A stretch of DNA of 64,000 nt from Streptomyces roseus (GTDB taxonomy: Bacteria; Actinomycetota; Actinomycetes; Streptomycetales; Streptomycetaceae): assembly GCF_001044425.1 (NCBI RefSeq), contig NZ_LFML01000056.1, positions 1-64,000 of the forward strand, in the 5' to 3' direction. Within the stretch, counting starts at the first letter, position 1, and every line of letters begins with the position of its first letter. Shown piece after piece: positions 41,637 to 50,126 of the stretch. The position numbers and the translations under genes are program-made. A model generated the notes under the pieces. The model searched no databases, had not been told where the DNA came from, and saw only the letters and a list, made by a program, of their open reading frames with translations.

Positions 41637-42485
41637 CTACGCCGCGTGCGCGTCGGCGGGTGGGCAGTCGCGGCAGCGGCCCGGGACGGGGGAGTGGAAG
41701 GCGCGGTCGCAGCCGTCGCAGGTGCGGAGCGGGTGGATCTCGCGGTCGGGCGGTACGGGGCGGGGCGGCCCGGGGTCCGGCAGCCGGGGTGGCAGGAGTT
41801 CCCGCAGGCGGTGGGCGGTCAGCGCTGCCGGGGAGTGGATGGGTGTCGTGGGGAGCGAGCGGGTCAGGGCGTCGATGACGGCGCTCGCCGTCAGCCCCCG
41901 CTCCAGCCAGACGCCTGCGGCGGGCGCCAGCCGTACGGTGTCCCGCTCGGACAGCACGAGCCGGGGGTCGCGCAGCCGCAGTCGGGCGAGCAACTCGCGG
42001 GCCTGGAGTTCTGTTTCGGAGACGGCGGCCGGGGCGGGGTCCGGCTCCGCTTCGGGCTCGGGCTCGGGTTCGGGGTCCGGTTCGGGAGTCGGCTTCGGCT
42101 CGGTGCCGATGGGCTCGGCGCGCCGTTCGCGCGCCGCTGCCGCCATCGCGGGCGGGTTGTTGTACGAGACCGTGCAGGTCACGATCCGGCCGGTGGGGAG
42201 CCGCTCGTGGTAGCGGGCCAGGTAGCCGTGCTCCTCCGGCTCGCGCAGGGTGGCCGCGATGCGGACTTCCCCCTCGGGGAAGCGTTCGGCAAGGGCCTTG
42301 ATGGTGACCTTCGCGCCCGCCGGGAGGGACTGGATGTGCGTGGCCAGACCGATCGCGCCCATGCTCAACTCGCGGTGCTGGGCGAGGTGGTTGCCGATCT
42401 TGACGTAACCGCGGCGGTGGTCCTGATTGATGTGCCGGATGCCCGACGAGACGCGCGAGGGCGCGCTAAACTGCTGATCAGCCAT
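41637..42485 (-). CDS. Winged-helix DNA-binding protein with C-terminal zinc knuckle
   Basis: A 282-residue protein. The N-terminal winged helix (about 20-105; GAIGLATHIQSLPAGAKVTI, LAERFPEGEVRIAATLREPE, HGYLARY) resembles replication or MarR-type helix-turn-helix folds common in Streptomyces regulators. An acidic Pro-Glu linker (about 125-150) precedes a helical region, and the C-terminus has CDGC ... CRDC. It is transcribed away from the XRE gene. The role is unknown; DNA binding is likely. Confidence 0.65.
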   Translation of the reverse strand: MADQQFSAPSRVSSGIRHINQDHRRGYVKIGNHLAQHRELSMGAIGLATHIQSLPAGAKVTIKALAERFPEGEVRIAATLREPEEHGYLARYHERLPTGRIVTCTVSYNNPPAMAAAARERRAEPIGTEPKPTPEPDPEPEPEPEAEPDPAPAAVSETELQARELLARLRLRDPRLVLSERDTVRLAPAAGVWLERGLTASAVIDALTRSLPTTPIHSPAALTAHRLRELLPPRLPDPGPPRPVPPDREIHPLRTCDGCDRAFHSPVPGRCRDCPPADAHAA

Positions 42486-42828
42486 GGGAAGGGGCTCTAG
42501 CCTTCTCTTGGTCAGGCCCTCGGCGGGATTGGCGTCCCGAGCGAGGGCCGAATTGCGTTATGGGGTTGTCGGGGGCAAGCGTGCCCGACGGATTGGCATA
42601 TGCGCCAGCCGGGTTGGGGTGATTCACCCGTCCGAGTGAGAGGGGTGGGGGAGGTGGGGAGAGGTCATTTCCCCCGGTTGTTTGTCTTTAGACGTCGAGC
42701 GTCACCGGCTATCGCCCCACCGGACCGTGGAAACCTCGATCCGGTGAAATCGGACTTTCCGATTCCCGTGCCTCGACGTGTGCATCCGTGCTTAGCCTGG
42801 GAGGAGTTGCAGGCAGGCGGAGGTGGCA
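42486..42828. other. Divergent region between the winged-helix and XRE genes
   Basis: About 340 bp without a supported gene. It should hold promoters for both neighbours; no strong inverted repeat was seen. Confidence 0.45.
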
Positions 42829-43677
42829 GTGAGCGCAGAGGGCACCGACGAGTCGAGCTGGGCACTCGATCCGGAGGACGAATCCGGGGCGGTCGTCGCG
42901 GCGGTGGGACGCCAGTTGAAAATGTGGCGGGAGGCCGCCGGATTCGACCGGTCCGCATTCGCTGAACGGATGGGCTACGGGGCGGACCTGAACCGCAAGA
43001 TCGAAAGCGGCATCCGAATTCCGCGTCCGGAGTACCTGGACAAGGCGGACGCGGTTCTCGGCGCGGGTGGGAAGATCGCCGCGATGAAGGTGGACGTCGA
43101 AAAGGCCCGCTATCCCAAGAAGGTTCGGGATCTGGCCAAGTTGGAGTCCGAGGCGGTGGAGATCGGGTCGTACGACAACGGCGTGGTCCCGGGCTTGCTT
43201 CAGACCGAGGAGTACATCCGTGCCCTCTACGCGGTGAGGCGTCCGGCCTACTCGGAGGATCAGATCGAGCGTCTGGTGGCGGCGAGGGTGGCGCGCCACG
43301 ACATCCTCCGCCGACATCCGGCCCCGTTGCTGACCGTCGTACAGGAGGAGGCTGTTCTCCGACGGCCTGTCGGGGGCAAGATGGTGCTGCGCCGCCAACT
43401 GGAGCACCTGCTGGAGGTCGGCCAGTTGCGCAACGTAGAGATCCAGGTGATGCCCACTGCGGTGGAGGAGCACGCCGGTCTCGCGGGATCACTGAAGATC
43501 ATGCGCCTCAAGGATGGAACGACGGTCGGACACAACGAAGTTCAGCTGGTCAGCCGCTTGATCACCGAGCCCAAAGAGGTCCAGGTCCTGGACATGCGCT
43601 ATGGCATGATCCGAGCGCAGGCTCTGACGCCTCGCGAATCTCTGACGTTCATCGAGAAGGTACTGGGGGAGACATGA
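42829..43677 (+). CDS. XRE regulator with DUF5753 (Scr1-type) domain
   Basis: A 282-residue protein. The helix-turn-helix (RQLKMWREAAGFDRSAFAER, then GYGADLNRKIESG) is followed by the DUF5753 domain (from about 95: YDNGVVPGLLQTEEYIRAL, then LLTVVQEEAVLRRPVGG). Such genes pair with a DUF397 gene as in S. coelicolor Scr1/Scr2 and are annotated as toxin-antitoxin-like. GTG at 42829 is chosen because GGAGG is five bases before it. It overlaps the DUF397 gene by four bases (ATGA). Confidence 0.85.
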   Translation: MSAEGTDESSWALDPEDESGAVVAAVGRQLKMWREAAGFDRSAFAERMGYGADLNRKIESGIRIPRPEYLDKADAVLGAGGKIAAMKVDVEKARYPKKVRDLAKLESEAVEIGSYDNGVVPGLLQTEEYIRALYAVRRPAYSEDQIERLVAARVARHDILRRHPAPLLTVVQEEAVLRRPVGGKMVLRRQLEHLLEVGQLRNVEIQVMPTAVEEHAGLAGSLKIMRLKDGTTVGHNEVQLVSRLITEPKEVQVLDMRYGMIRAQALTPRESLTFIEKVLGET

Positions 43678-43931
43678 GCATCAAGCAGTCGGCCGAGGGC
43701 GTCTCCGCGCTGACGTGGGTCAAGAGCAGCTACAGCACCAACGACGGACCCGACTGCGTCGAAGTGGCTTGGACCAAGAGCAGCTACAGCACCGCTGATG
43801 GAGCCGACTGCATCGAGGTCGCCCAGACCCCCGGGACCGTCCTCGTCCGGGACTCCAAGCGGCCCGGCGGCGGCCGGCTGGCCGTCGCCCCCGCCGCCTG
43901 GGACGGGTTCGTCACGTACGCGTCCAAGTGA
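43674..43931 (+). CDS. DUF397 family small protein (with duplicated KSSYST motif)
   Basis: An 85-residue DUF397 protein. The usual single N-terminal motif WxKSSYS..G..CVEVA occurs twice: WVKSSYSTNDGPDCVEVA and WTKSSYSTADGADCIEVA. The rest follows the family (LVRDSKRPGGGRLAVAPAAW). DUF397 proteins are the partner of the XRE/DUF5753 regulator and may titrate it. It is coupled by ATGA to the XRE gene and by GTGA to the next frame. Confidence 0.85.
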   Translation: MSIKQSAEGVSALTWVKSSYSTNDGPDCVEVAWTKSSYSTADGADCIEVAQTPGTVLVRDSKRPGGGRLAVAPAAWDGFVTYASK

Positions 43932-44302
43932 GACCAGTGGGTCCGGCCTTCAAGGCCGTGTACCGCTACCGGCGGCCGGATCCGAAGTGCTGGCAAGTCG
44001 TCGTCACGGCCGTCTGCGCCCACGTGCACGACAGTTGGGACGCCGCCCGGGCGGTGGCCCAGGCCGGCTCCGCCGTTTCCACGCACGCCGATCGGTTGGC
44101 CGAGGCTTTCGCCACGCGGCTCGGGAACGTCTAGGAGCTCGCGCTCGCCCTCGCCGGGATGGGCGACGAAGCCTATGTACGCACCCTCATCCAGGCCTTG
44201 GCGCGGACGGGTGCGAGCACGGACCGGCCCGTACCGGAGCCCCTGACCCCTGCCCAGCGGGGACTGCTGCGGAGAGGGCGGGGTCCGCGCGCGGCACGCT
44301 GA
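43928..44302 (+). pseudogene. Decayed third gene of the Scr1-type operon (in-frame TAG)
   Basis: A frame overlapping the DUF397 stop (GTGA) encodes 68 residues, with VYRYRRPDPKCWQVVVTAVC near the start. It is cut by TAG at 44132-44134, then the same frame stays open with good codon use (ELALALAGMGDEAYVRTL) to 44302. One stop codon thus divides a likely ~124-residue gene. It could also be a short real protein. No family recognised. Confidence 0.5.
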
Positions 44303-44310
44303 CCGCCGCC

Positions 44311-44925
44311 TCAGGCCGGGCCGCCCGCCCCACCCAGCAAGGCGCGCGCGTACGTCAGGAACGCGGCCAGGCCCACGTCGAAGGCCGCCTCCGCGCGGCC
44401 GGGGCCGACGGCCTCCAAGGCGTCGGCCAGCAGCGGGGTGTCGGGGGAGGGCTCCCACATCGCCTCGGGGGCGGCCAGGTCAAGGGCCGAGCCCAGGACC
44501 AGGTTCTCCAGCGCCGTCAACAGCGGCATCACCCGCTCGCGGGTGAACCCCGCCGCCAGCAGCATGCCGACCGCCCGCTCGTACTGCGCCAGCACCCGCG
44601 GGGCCCGCACCGGCGTGGTCATCAGCAGCGGGATCGCCCGCGGGTACGCGGCGAAGGCGGCCCGGTACGAACGCGCCCAGGCCTCCAGGGCCCGGTCCCA
44701 GGGCTCCAGGTCCAGCGTCCCGTCCGCGATCCGGTCGCACACGAGCTCCCGCACCAGCTCCACCACCCCCGCCCGGCCGTCCACGTGGTGATACACCGAC
44801 CCGGTCTGCACGCCGAGCGCCCGCGCGATCTGCGGGACGCTGAACTCGCCGTGCTCCGCCAGCAGTTGCAGGGCGGTCGCGGCGATCCGCTCCCGGTCCA
44901 GGAGGGGGGTGCGCGGCCGTGCCAT
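44311..44925 (-). CDS. TetR family regulator of the divergent permease
   Basis: A 204-residue TetR protein. The N-terminal helix-turn-helix is IARALGVQTGSVYHHVDGRA (about 33-52) and the C-terminal ligand domain fits TetR_C types (LEAWARSYRAAFAAYPR). It is divergent from the permease-amidohydrolase pair; a 21-bp palindrome in between is the likely operator. The effector should be a substrate of those genes. Confidence 0.85.
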   Translation of the reverse strand: MARPRTPLLDRERIAATALQLLAEHGEFSVPQIARALGVQTGSVYHHVDGRAGVVELVRELVCDRIADGTLDLEPWDRALEAWARSYRAAFAAYPRAIPLLMTTPVRAPRVLAQYERAVGMLLAAGFTRERVMPLLTALENLVLGSALDLAAPEAMWEPSPDTPLLADALEAVGPGRAEAAFDVGLAAFLTYARALLGGAGGPA

Positions 44926-44981
44926 CGGTTTCTCCCGCCGTGTGTCTTCCCGTACGCCAAAACCGGAGGCTACATTGCCGC

Positions 44982-45002
44982 AAACCTAAAGCCTTTAGGT
45001 TT
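44982..45002. promoter_or_regulatory. TetR operator candidate (AAACCTAAA-GCC-TTTAGGTTT)
   Basis: Perfect 9-bp arms with a 3-bp spacer, 56 bases from the TetR start and 36 bases from the permease start. It is strikingly AT-rich in this GC-rich DNA. Confidence 0.75.
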
Positions 45003-45038
45003 TGGTCTCCCCGGTCTCCCCGAAGGGTGCACTGCCGT

Positions 45039-46592
45039 ATGCCCGAAATGCCGGATCAGCCAGCAGACAGACCCGCCCTGCGCCGCGCCGCGCTCGGCAC
45101 CGCCGACATCTCCTTCTTCGTGGTCTCCGCCGCCGCCCCCCTCACCGTCATGGCCGGCGTGGCCCCCGTCGCGATCCTCCTCGGCGGGATCGGCGCCCCC
45201 GCCGGGTACCTCCTCGCGGGCCTCACCCTCGCCGTTTTCGCCGTCGGGTTCACCACGATGAGCCGCCACGTCCGCAGCGGCGGCGCCTTCTACGCCTACA
45301 TCACCCGCGGCCTCGGCAAGCGCGTCGGCATCGGCGCCGCCCTGCTCGCCCTCGTCGGCTACAACGGCATGGAGATCGGGGTCTACGGCCTCCTCGGCAC
45401 CACCACGGCCGACACCGCCCACGCCCTCGGCGGCCTCGACGTCCCCTGGCTGCCCGTCTCCCTCGCCGGCCTCGCCCTCATCTGGTACGGAGGCTTCCGC
45501 TCCATCGACTTCGGCGCCAAGCTGCTCGGCGTCCTGCTCGTCGCCGAGACCGGGATACTCGTCCTCCTCGCGGGAGGCGTCCTCCTCCAGGGCGGCGCCC
45601 ACGGACTGTCCGCCGGCTCCTTCGCCCCCGGCGCGGTGCTCGTCCCCGGCACCGCCGCCGTCCTGGCCTTCGCCTTCGCCGCCTTCACCGGCTTCGAGTC
45701 CACCGTCATCTACCGCCGTGAGGCCCGCGACCCCGACCGGACCATCCCGCGCGCCACCTACATCGCCGTCGCCTTCCTCGGCCTCTTCTACGCCTTCATC
45801 GTCTGGACCGTCATCCAGGCCTTCGGCGCCGGGGAAGTCCTCGCGGCCGCCGCCGAGGACCCCGGCGGCCTCTTCTTCGCCGCGATCACCACGTACGTGG
45901 GCCCCTGGGCGGCCGACCTCATGCACCTCTTCATCGTCACCAGCGTCGTCGCCTCCCTCCTCGCCTTCCACAACGCCATCAACCGCTACGCGCTCGCCCT
46001 CGCCGAGGAGGGCGTACTGCCCGCCGCCCTCGGCCGGGTCCACCCGCGCCACCGCTCCCCGTACCTCGCCGGACTCGCCCAGACCGGCCTCGGCGCCGTC
46101 ATCGTCCTCGCCTTCGCGCTCGCCGGGGCGGATCCCTACCAGCAACTGCTGCTCTGGGTGAACACGCCCGGCATGATCGGGCTCATGGCGCTGATGCTGC
46201 TCGCCGCGATCGCCGTACCCGTCCACTTCCGGCGCACCGCGCACACCGAGGGCCCCTGGCGGACCGTGGTCGCGCCGGTCGCCGCCGCCGTGCTGCTGGC
46301 CGTCGCGATCTGCCTCGTCGTCTCCAAGGTGGACCTGTTCACCATGGCCTCCACCACCGTGAACACCGTGCTCGTCGCCCTCGTCCCCGCCGTGTTCCTG
46401 GCCGGGCTCGGGCTCGCGCAGCGCCTGAAGACCCACCGCCCCGAGACCTACGCCCGATTCGCCGCCGAGCCCGATGCCGGAACCTCCGCGCCGGACACCC
46501 AAGGAGAAGCGCTGTGCCCGTTGCCGACACCGTCCTCACCGGAGCCCGCGTCCGCACCCTCGATCCCGCCCGGCCCGAGGCCCGCGCGGTAG
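45039..46592 (+). CDS. APC family amino acid permease
   Basis: A 517-residue permease with about twelve helices. The first helix region SFFVVSAAAPLTVMAGVAPV and the FAFAAFTGFESTVIYRREAR loop (helix 6 and its EA motif) are typical APC signatures. It should import an amino acid or amine. The start ATG at 45039 is a choice; 45048 is possible. The stop lies 79 bases inside the amidohydrolase gene, and the last ~45 residues are low-complexity, so the 3' end may have shifted frame from an earlier stop. Confidence 0.85.
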   Translation: MPEMPDQPADRPALRRAALGTADISFFVVSAAAPLTVMAGVAPVAILLGGIGAPAGYLLAGLTLAVFAVGFTTMSRHVRSGGAFYAYITRGLGKRVGIGAALLALVGYNGMEIGVYGLLGTTTADTAHALGGLDVPWLPVSLAGLALIWYGGFRSIDFGAKLLGVLLVAETGILVLLAGGVLLQGGAHGLSAGSFAPGAVLVPGTAAVLAFAFAAFTGFESTVIYRREARDPDRTIPRATYIAVAFLGLFYAFIVWTVIQAFGAGEVLAAAAEDPGGLFFAAITTYVGPWAADLMHLFIVTSVVASLLAFHNAINRYALALAEEGVLPAALGRVHPRHRSPYLAGLAQTGLGAVIVLAFALAGADPYQQLLLWVNTPGMIGLMALMLLAAIAVPVHFRRTAHTEGPWRTVVAPVAAAVLLAVAICLVVSKVDLFTMASTTVNTVLVALVPAVFLAGLGLAQRLKTHRPETYARFAAEPDAGTSAPDTQGEALCPLPTPSSPEPASAPSIPPGPRPAR

Positions 46593-48097
46593 CCGTCCTC
46601 GGCGGCGAGATCCTCGCCGTGGGCGACGAGGCCGACGTACGCGACTGGCGCGGCCCCGGTACGACGGTGCTCGACCTCGGCGGCGCCACCCTCACCCCCG
46701 GCCTGACCGACGCCCACAGCCACCCCATCTGGGGCATCGAGATGGCCGCCGGCACCGACCTCTCGGCCGTCCGCGACCTCGACCGGCTCCGGTCGGCCCT
46801 GCGCACCGCGCCCCGCCTCGGAGGCTGGGTCCTCGGCCACGGCCTCGACCACAACGCCTTCGGCGGCCGCCCCGTCGACAAGACCCTGGTCGAGGAGGCC
46901 CTGGCCGGCGCCCCCGCCTTCCTGCGCCTGTACGACGGCCACTCCGCCCTCGCCTCCGGCGCGGCCCTGGCCGCCGCGGGCATCACCGGCCCGCGCACCT
47001 TCGACCAGCGCTCGGAGATCGTCTGCGGCCCGGACGGCCGCCCGACCGGGCACCTCGTCGAGCACGCCGCGATGGCCCTGGTCGGCGCCCTCGCCCCCAA
47101 GCCCTCGGCCGCCGAGCGGCGCGCCCGGCTCACCGCCCTGCTCGGCGAGATGGCCGCCACCGGACTCACCGGGGCCCACGTGATGGACCTCGGCGACGGC
47201 GACGTACCGGCCCTGCTCGCGGGCGTCGAGTACGACGGCGACCTGCCGCTGCGGCTGAGGCCGGCGCCCTGGTGCATGCCGGGCGCCACCCCCGAGGACC
47301 TGGCGGAGCTGATCGGGCTCCAGGGGCTGCACGGCCGCCACTGGCAGGTCGGCGGCGTCAAGTTCTTCATGGACGGCACCGTCGAGGGCGGCACGGCCTG
47401 GCTGGAGCACGCCGACTGCCACGGCCGCGGCACGGACGCCTTCTGGCCCGATCCCGAGGCCTACTCGCAGGCCGTACGGACCCTGGACGCGGCCGGGGTG
47501 CGCACCGCGACCCACGCCATCGGCGACGCGGCCGTCCGCCACGTCCTGGACACGGTGGCCTCGCTGGGCGCCCGCGCCCGGATGCGGCACCGGATCGAGC
47601 ACATCGAGACCGTCCCGGACGACCAGCTGGGACGGTTCGCGCAGCTCGGGGTGATCGCCTCGATGCAGCCGCCGCACACCGCGTACACCCGGGCCGACCA
47701 CAGCGACGAGTGGTCGAAGCGGCTGGGCCCGGACCGGGCGGCGCGGGCCTGGCGCTGCCGGGACCTGCGCGAGGCGGGAGCCGTGCTGGCTCTGGGCTCG
47801 GACTGGCCCATCGCCCACCACGACGCCCGCCGGGTCCTGGCCACCGCCCGCAGCCCGCTCGGCGCGGCCGCCGCCGGGCCCGCCCTGACCGGGCTGATGG
47901 CCCTGGAGGGAATGACCTCGCACGCGGCGCTCGCGGCGGGGGAGGAGCGGGTGGCCGGCCGTATCGCGCCCGGCTTCCGGGCGGACCTGACGGCCTTCGC
48001 CCTCGACCCGGTGGACGCGGCCCCCGACGAGCTGGCCGGGGCGCCGATCCGGCTCACGATGTCGGGCGGCCGGATCACGCACCGCGAGGAGGCGTAG
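46514..48097 (+). CDS. YtcJ-like amidohydrolase
   Basis: A 527-residue amidohydrolase of the YtcJ/Amidohydro_3 type. Metal ligands: H-x-H in TDAHSHP (about 74-76), Lys in GGVKFFMDGT, His in THAIGD, His in HRIEHIE and Asp in LGSDWPI. GTG at 46514 follows AAGGAG by seven bases. Together with the permease it forms an import-and-hydrolysis unit, likely for an N-acyl or amide compound, regulated by the TetR protein. The substrate is unknown. Confidence 0.82.
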   Translation: MPVADTVLTGARVRTLDPARPEARAVAVLGGEILAVGDEADVRDWRGPGTTVLDLGGATLTPGLTDAHSHPIWGIEMAAGTDLSAVRDLDRLRSALRTAPRLGGWVLGHGLDHNAFGGRPVDKTLVEEALAGAPAFLRLYDGHSALASGAALAAAGITGPRTFDQRSEIVCGPDGRPTGHLVEHAAMALVGALAPKPSAAERRARLTALLGEMAATGLTGAHVMDLGDGDVPALLAGVEYDGDLPLRLRPAPWCMPGATPEDLAELIGLQGLHGRHWQVGGVKFFMDGTVEGGTAWLEHADCHGRGTDAFWPDPEAYSQAVRTLDAAGVRTATHAIGDAAVRHVLDTVASLGARARMRHRIEHIETVPDDQLGRFAQLGVIASMQPPHTAYTRADHSDEWSKRLGPDRAARAWRCRDLREAGAVLALGSDWPIAHHDARRVLATARSPLGAAAAGPALTGLMALEGMTSHAALAAGEERVAGRIAPGFRADLTAFALDPVDAAPDELAGAPIRLTMSGGRITHREEA

Positions 48098-48103
48098 CGG
48101 CGG

Positions 48104-49003
48104 TCAGGCGTGCAGGAGGCTCTGCGGCAGGTAGGCGGAGGTGACGCCGAGCCGCCAGCCGTGGACCTGGACGGCCAGCGCGGCCAACGCGATGGTGGCG
48201 ACCGGGAGGAGGGAGCGGGCGGGTGCGTCCTCGGCCGCGCCCTCGCGGAAACCGGCGAGTATCCCGGCCAGGGCCCGCTCGAAGGCGGGCTGGTCGTCGT
48301 CCAGCAGGACGCGCAGCAGCCGCTGGTCCGCGGTGAGCACCTCGAAGCCGTCCAGCCGCCGGGCGGCCTCGGCGCGCTCGGCGGCGTCGGGCTTGCGCAG
48401 GGTCTCCTGCGGCCAGTCCGGCGGCAGGTGCCCGGCCGCCGGCGTCAGGTAGAGGCACAGCGCGTCCATCTCGGCGAGCTCGGCCGGGTCGGAGTGCGAG
48501 TCGAGCGGCGAGTACGGCACGCCGTCGCGCAGCGCCGGGGCGTAGTCGTTGCGCAGCAGCAGCCCGATCGCCCGGTTCCGCTCCCGGACCACCCCGCAGG
48601 CCACGCACAGCGCGAACGCGTCCAGCCAGGTGCGGGCCGTAGGCGCCCGGTCGACGGCGTCGCCGCCGAAGGAGAGGTCCGTGCTGCTGAGCTCCTCGTG
48701 GAGGAGGGGGAACGGCACCTCGAAGTCGCCGTTCGGGAAGCAGCCGAGGGAGAGCTCCCCCAACGCGCATTCGGCCGCCGTCAGCAGCGCACGGCGGGCG
48801 ACGGCTCCGGTCAGCTCCGGGTCCGCCAGCGACCGCGCGCCGACGTGGTCGAGGAGGTCCTGACGGGTCTCGTGGAGCCCCTTGAGGGACAGCCCGCCGC
48901 CGTACCGCAGCTCGTACCAGTGGTCGTAGGCACGTCCCGGGACGTCTTCCAGGGCCTCGGTCATCCGGTGCTCGCCGACCTCGTGCCGCTCCACGTCCCG
49001 CAC
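48104..49003 (-). CDS. Immunity 49 (Imm49)-like protein
   Basis: A 299-residue helical protein ending VTSAYLPQSLL, a motif seen at the end of Imm49-type proteins, with RTWLDAFALCVACGVVRERN near the middle. The match is by general pattern. The GTG start at 49003 has AAGGAGG just upstream; the in-frame ATG at 48964 is the alternative. No toxin gene is adjacent, so if it is an immunity protein it is an orphan, perhaps against a rival's toxin. Confidence 0.5.
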   Translation of the reverse strand: MRDVERHEVGEHRMTEALEDVPGRAYDHWYELRYGGGLSLKGLHETRQDLLDHVGARSLADPELTGAVARRALLTAAECALGELSLGCFPNGDFEVPFPLLHEELSSTDLSFGGDAVDRAPTARTWLDAFALCVACGVVRERNRAIGLLLRNDYAPALRDGVPYSPLDSHSDPAELAEMDALCLYLTPAAGHLPPDWPQETLRKPDAAERAEAARRLDGFEVLTADQRLLRVLLDDDQPAFERALAGILAGFREGAAEDAPARSLLPVATIALAALAVQVHGWRLGVTSAYLPQSLLHA

Positions 49004-49112
49004 GCCGCCTCCTTGATCGTTCCTGCTGGCGAGGCGCACGCTAACAACACCCACTGACATCGCGAGCCGCAGGGAGCCGCGCGATCCGCTGCGGCGGGCC
49101 CGCCGGGGCGGC

Positions 49113-50003
49113 TCAGGCCCCGCGGAACCGGTTCAGCAGCGCGGCCGTGGCCGGATGCGCGTCGGTGGCCCGCGGCTCGCGCGGCAGCCGGTGCGGGAGC
49201 GCGCCGTACCAGGCGCGCGAGACGGTGTAGCCGAACGCGAGGCAGAGCATGCCGCCCGCGGCGTCCAGCCAGAAGTGGTTGGCGGTGGCCACGATGACCA
49301 CGAGGGTGGCGACCGGGTAGAGCAGCCCCAGGATCCGGGCCCACGGGGCGGAGGCGACCGCGAAGATCGTCAGCCCGCACCAGAGCGACCACCCTATGTG
49401 CATCGAGGGCATGGCCGCGTACTGGTTCGACATGTGCTTGAGGTTGCCGGAGGCCATCGAGCCCCAGGTGTGGTGGACCAGCACGGTGTCCACGAAGTCC
49501 TGCCCGTTCATCAGCCGGGGCGGCGCGAGCGGGAAGAAGTAGTAGCCGAGCAGGGCCACGCCCGTGGTCGCGAAGAGGACCATCCGCGTCGCCGCGTAAC
49601 GACCCGGGTGGAAGCGGTAGATCCACACCAGGACGCCGATGGTGACGACGAAGTGGAGCGTGGCGTAGTAGTAGTTCATGCCGACGACCAGCCACGTCAC
49701 CGAGTTGACGGCGTGGTTGACCGAGTGCTCGACGGCGATGCCGAGGGTGCGTTCGAGGTCCCACAGCCAGTCGGCATTCGCGAGGGCGTCCGCCTTCTGC
49801 TCGGGCACCGCGTTGCGGATGAGCGAGTACGTCCAGTAGCTGACCCCGATGAGCAGGATCTCGAACCAGATGCGTGGCCGGCGCGGAGCGCGCAGCCGGG
49901 GCAGGAGAGCGCGCTGATCGCCCGGACGGGCCCCATCGCCGACCACGCGGGATGACGACACTTCCGTCCGGGTTTCCAGTGTCTTCACGCTCGATTCACC
50001 CAT
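49113..50003 (-). CDS. PAP2 superfamily membrane phosphatase/transferase
   Basis: A 296-residue protein with six helices. PAP2 signature residues are in AMPSMHIGWSLW (about 195-206) and in ATANHFWLDAAGG (about 242-254), both facing the outer side. This Aur1-like subgroup includes inositol phosphoceramide synthase-type enzymes and lipid phosphatases. The N-terminal 45 residues are a cytoplasmic tail. Its substrate is unknown; a phospholipid or undecaprenyl-type phosphate is likely. Confidence 0.75.
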   Translation of the reverse strand: MGESSVKTLETRTEVSSSRVVGDGARPGDQRALLPRLRAPRRPRIWFEILLIGVSYWTYSLIRNAVPEQKADALANADWLWDLERTLGIAVEHSVNHAVNSVTWLVVGMNYYYATLHFVVTIGVLVWIYRFHPGRYAATRMVLFATTGVALLGYYFFPLAPPRLMNGQDFVDTVLVHHTWGSMASGNLKHMSNQYAAMPSMHIGWSLWCGLTIFAVASAPWARILGLLYPVATLVVIVATANHFWLDAAGGMLCLAFGYTVSRAWYGALPHRLPREPRATDAHPATAALLNRFRGA

Positions 50004-50126
50004 GGGGAAAGAGTCTGCCAGATGCGCCCCCGCCTCCGATCATCCCTCCGGACGGTCTCCGGCGCAGCCGCTCACCCCTGGGGAGTAGGTGATCCCCTAC
50101 GTTCCCCTACGTCCCCCTGCGTTCCC

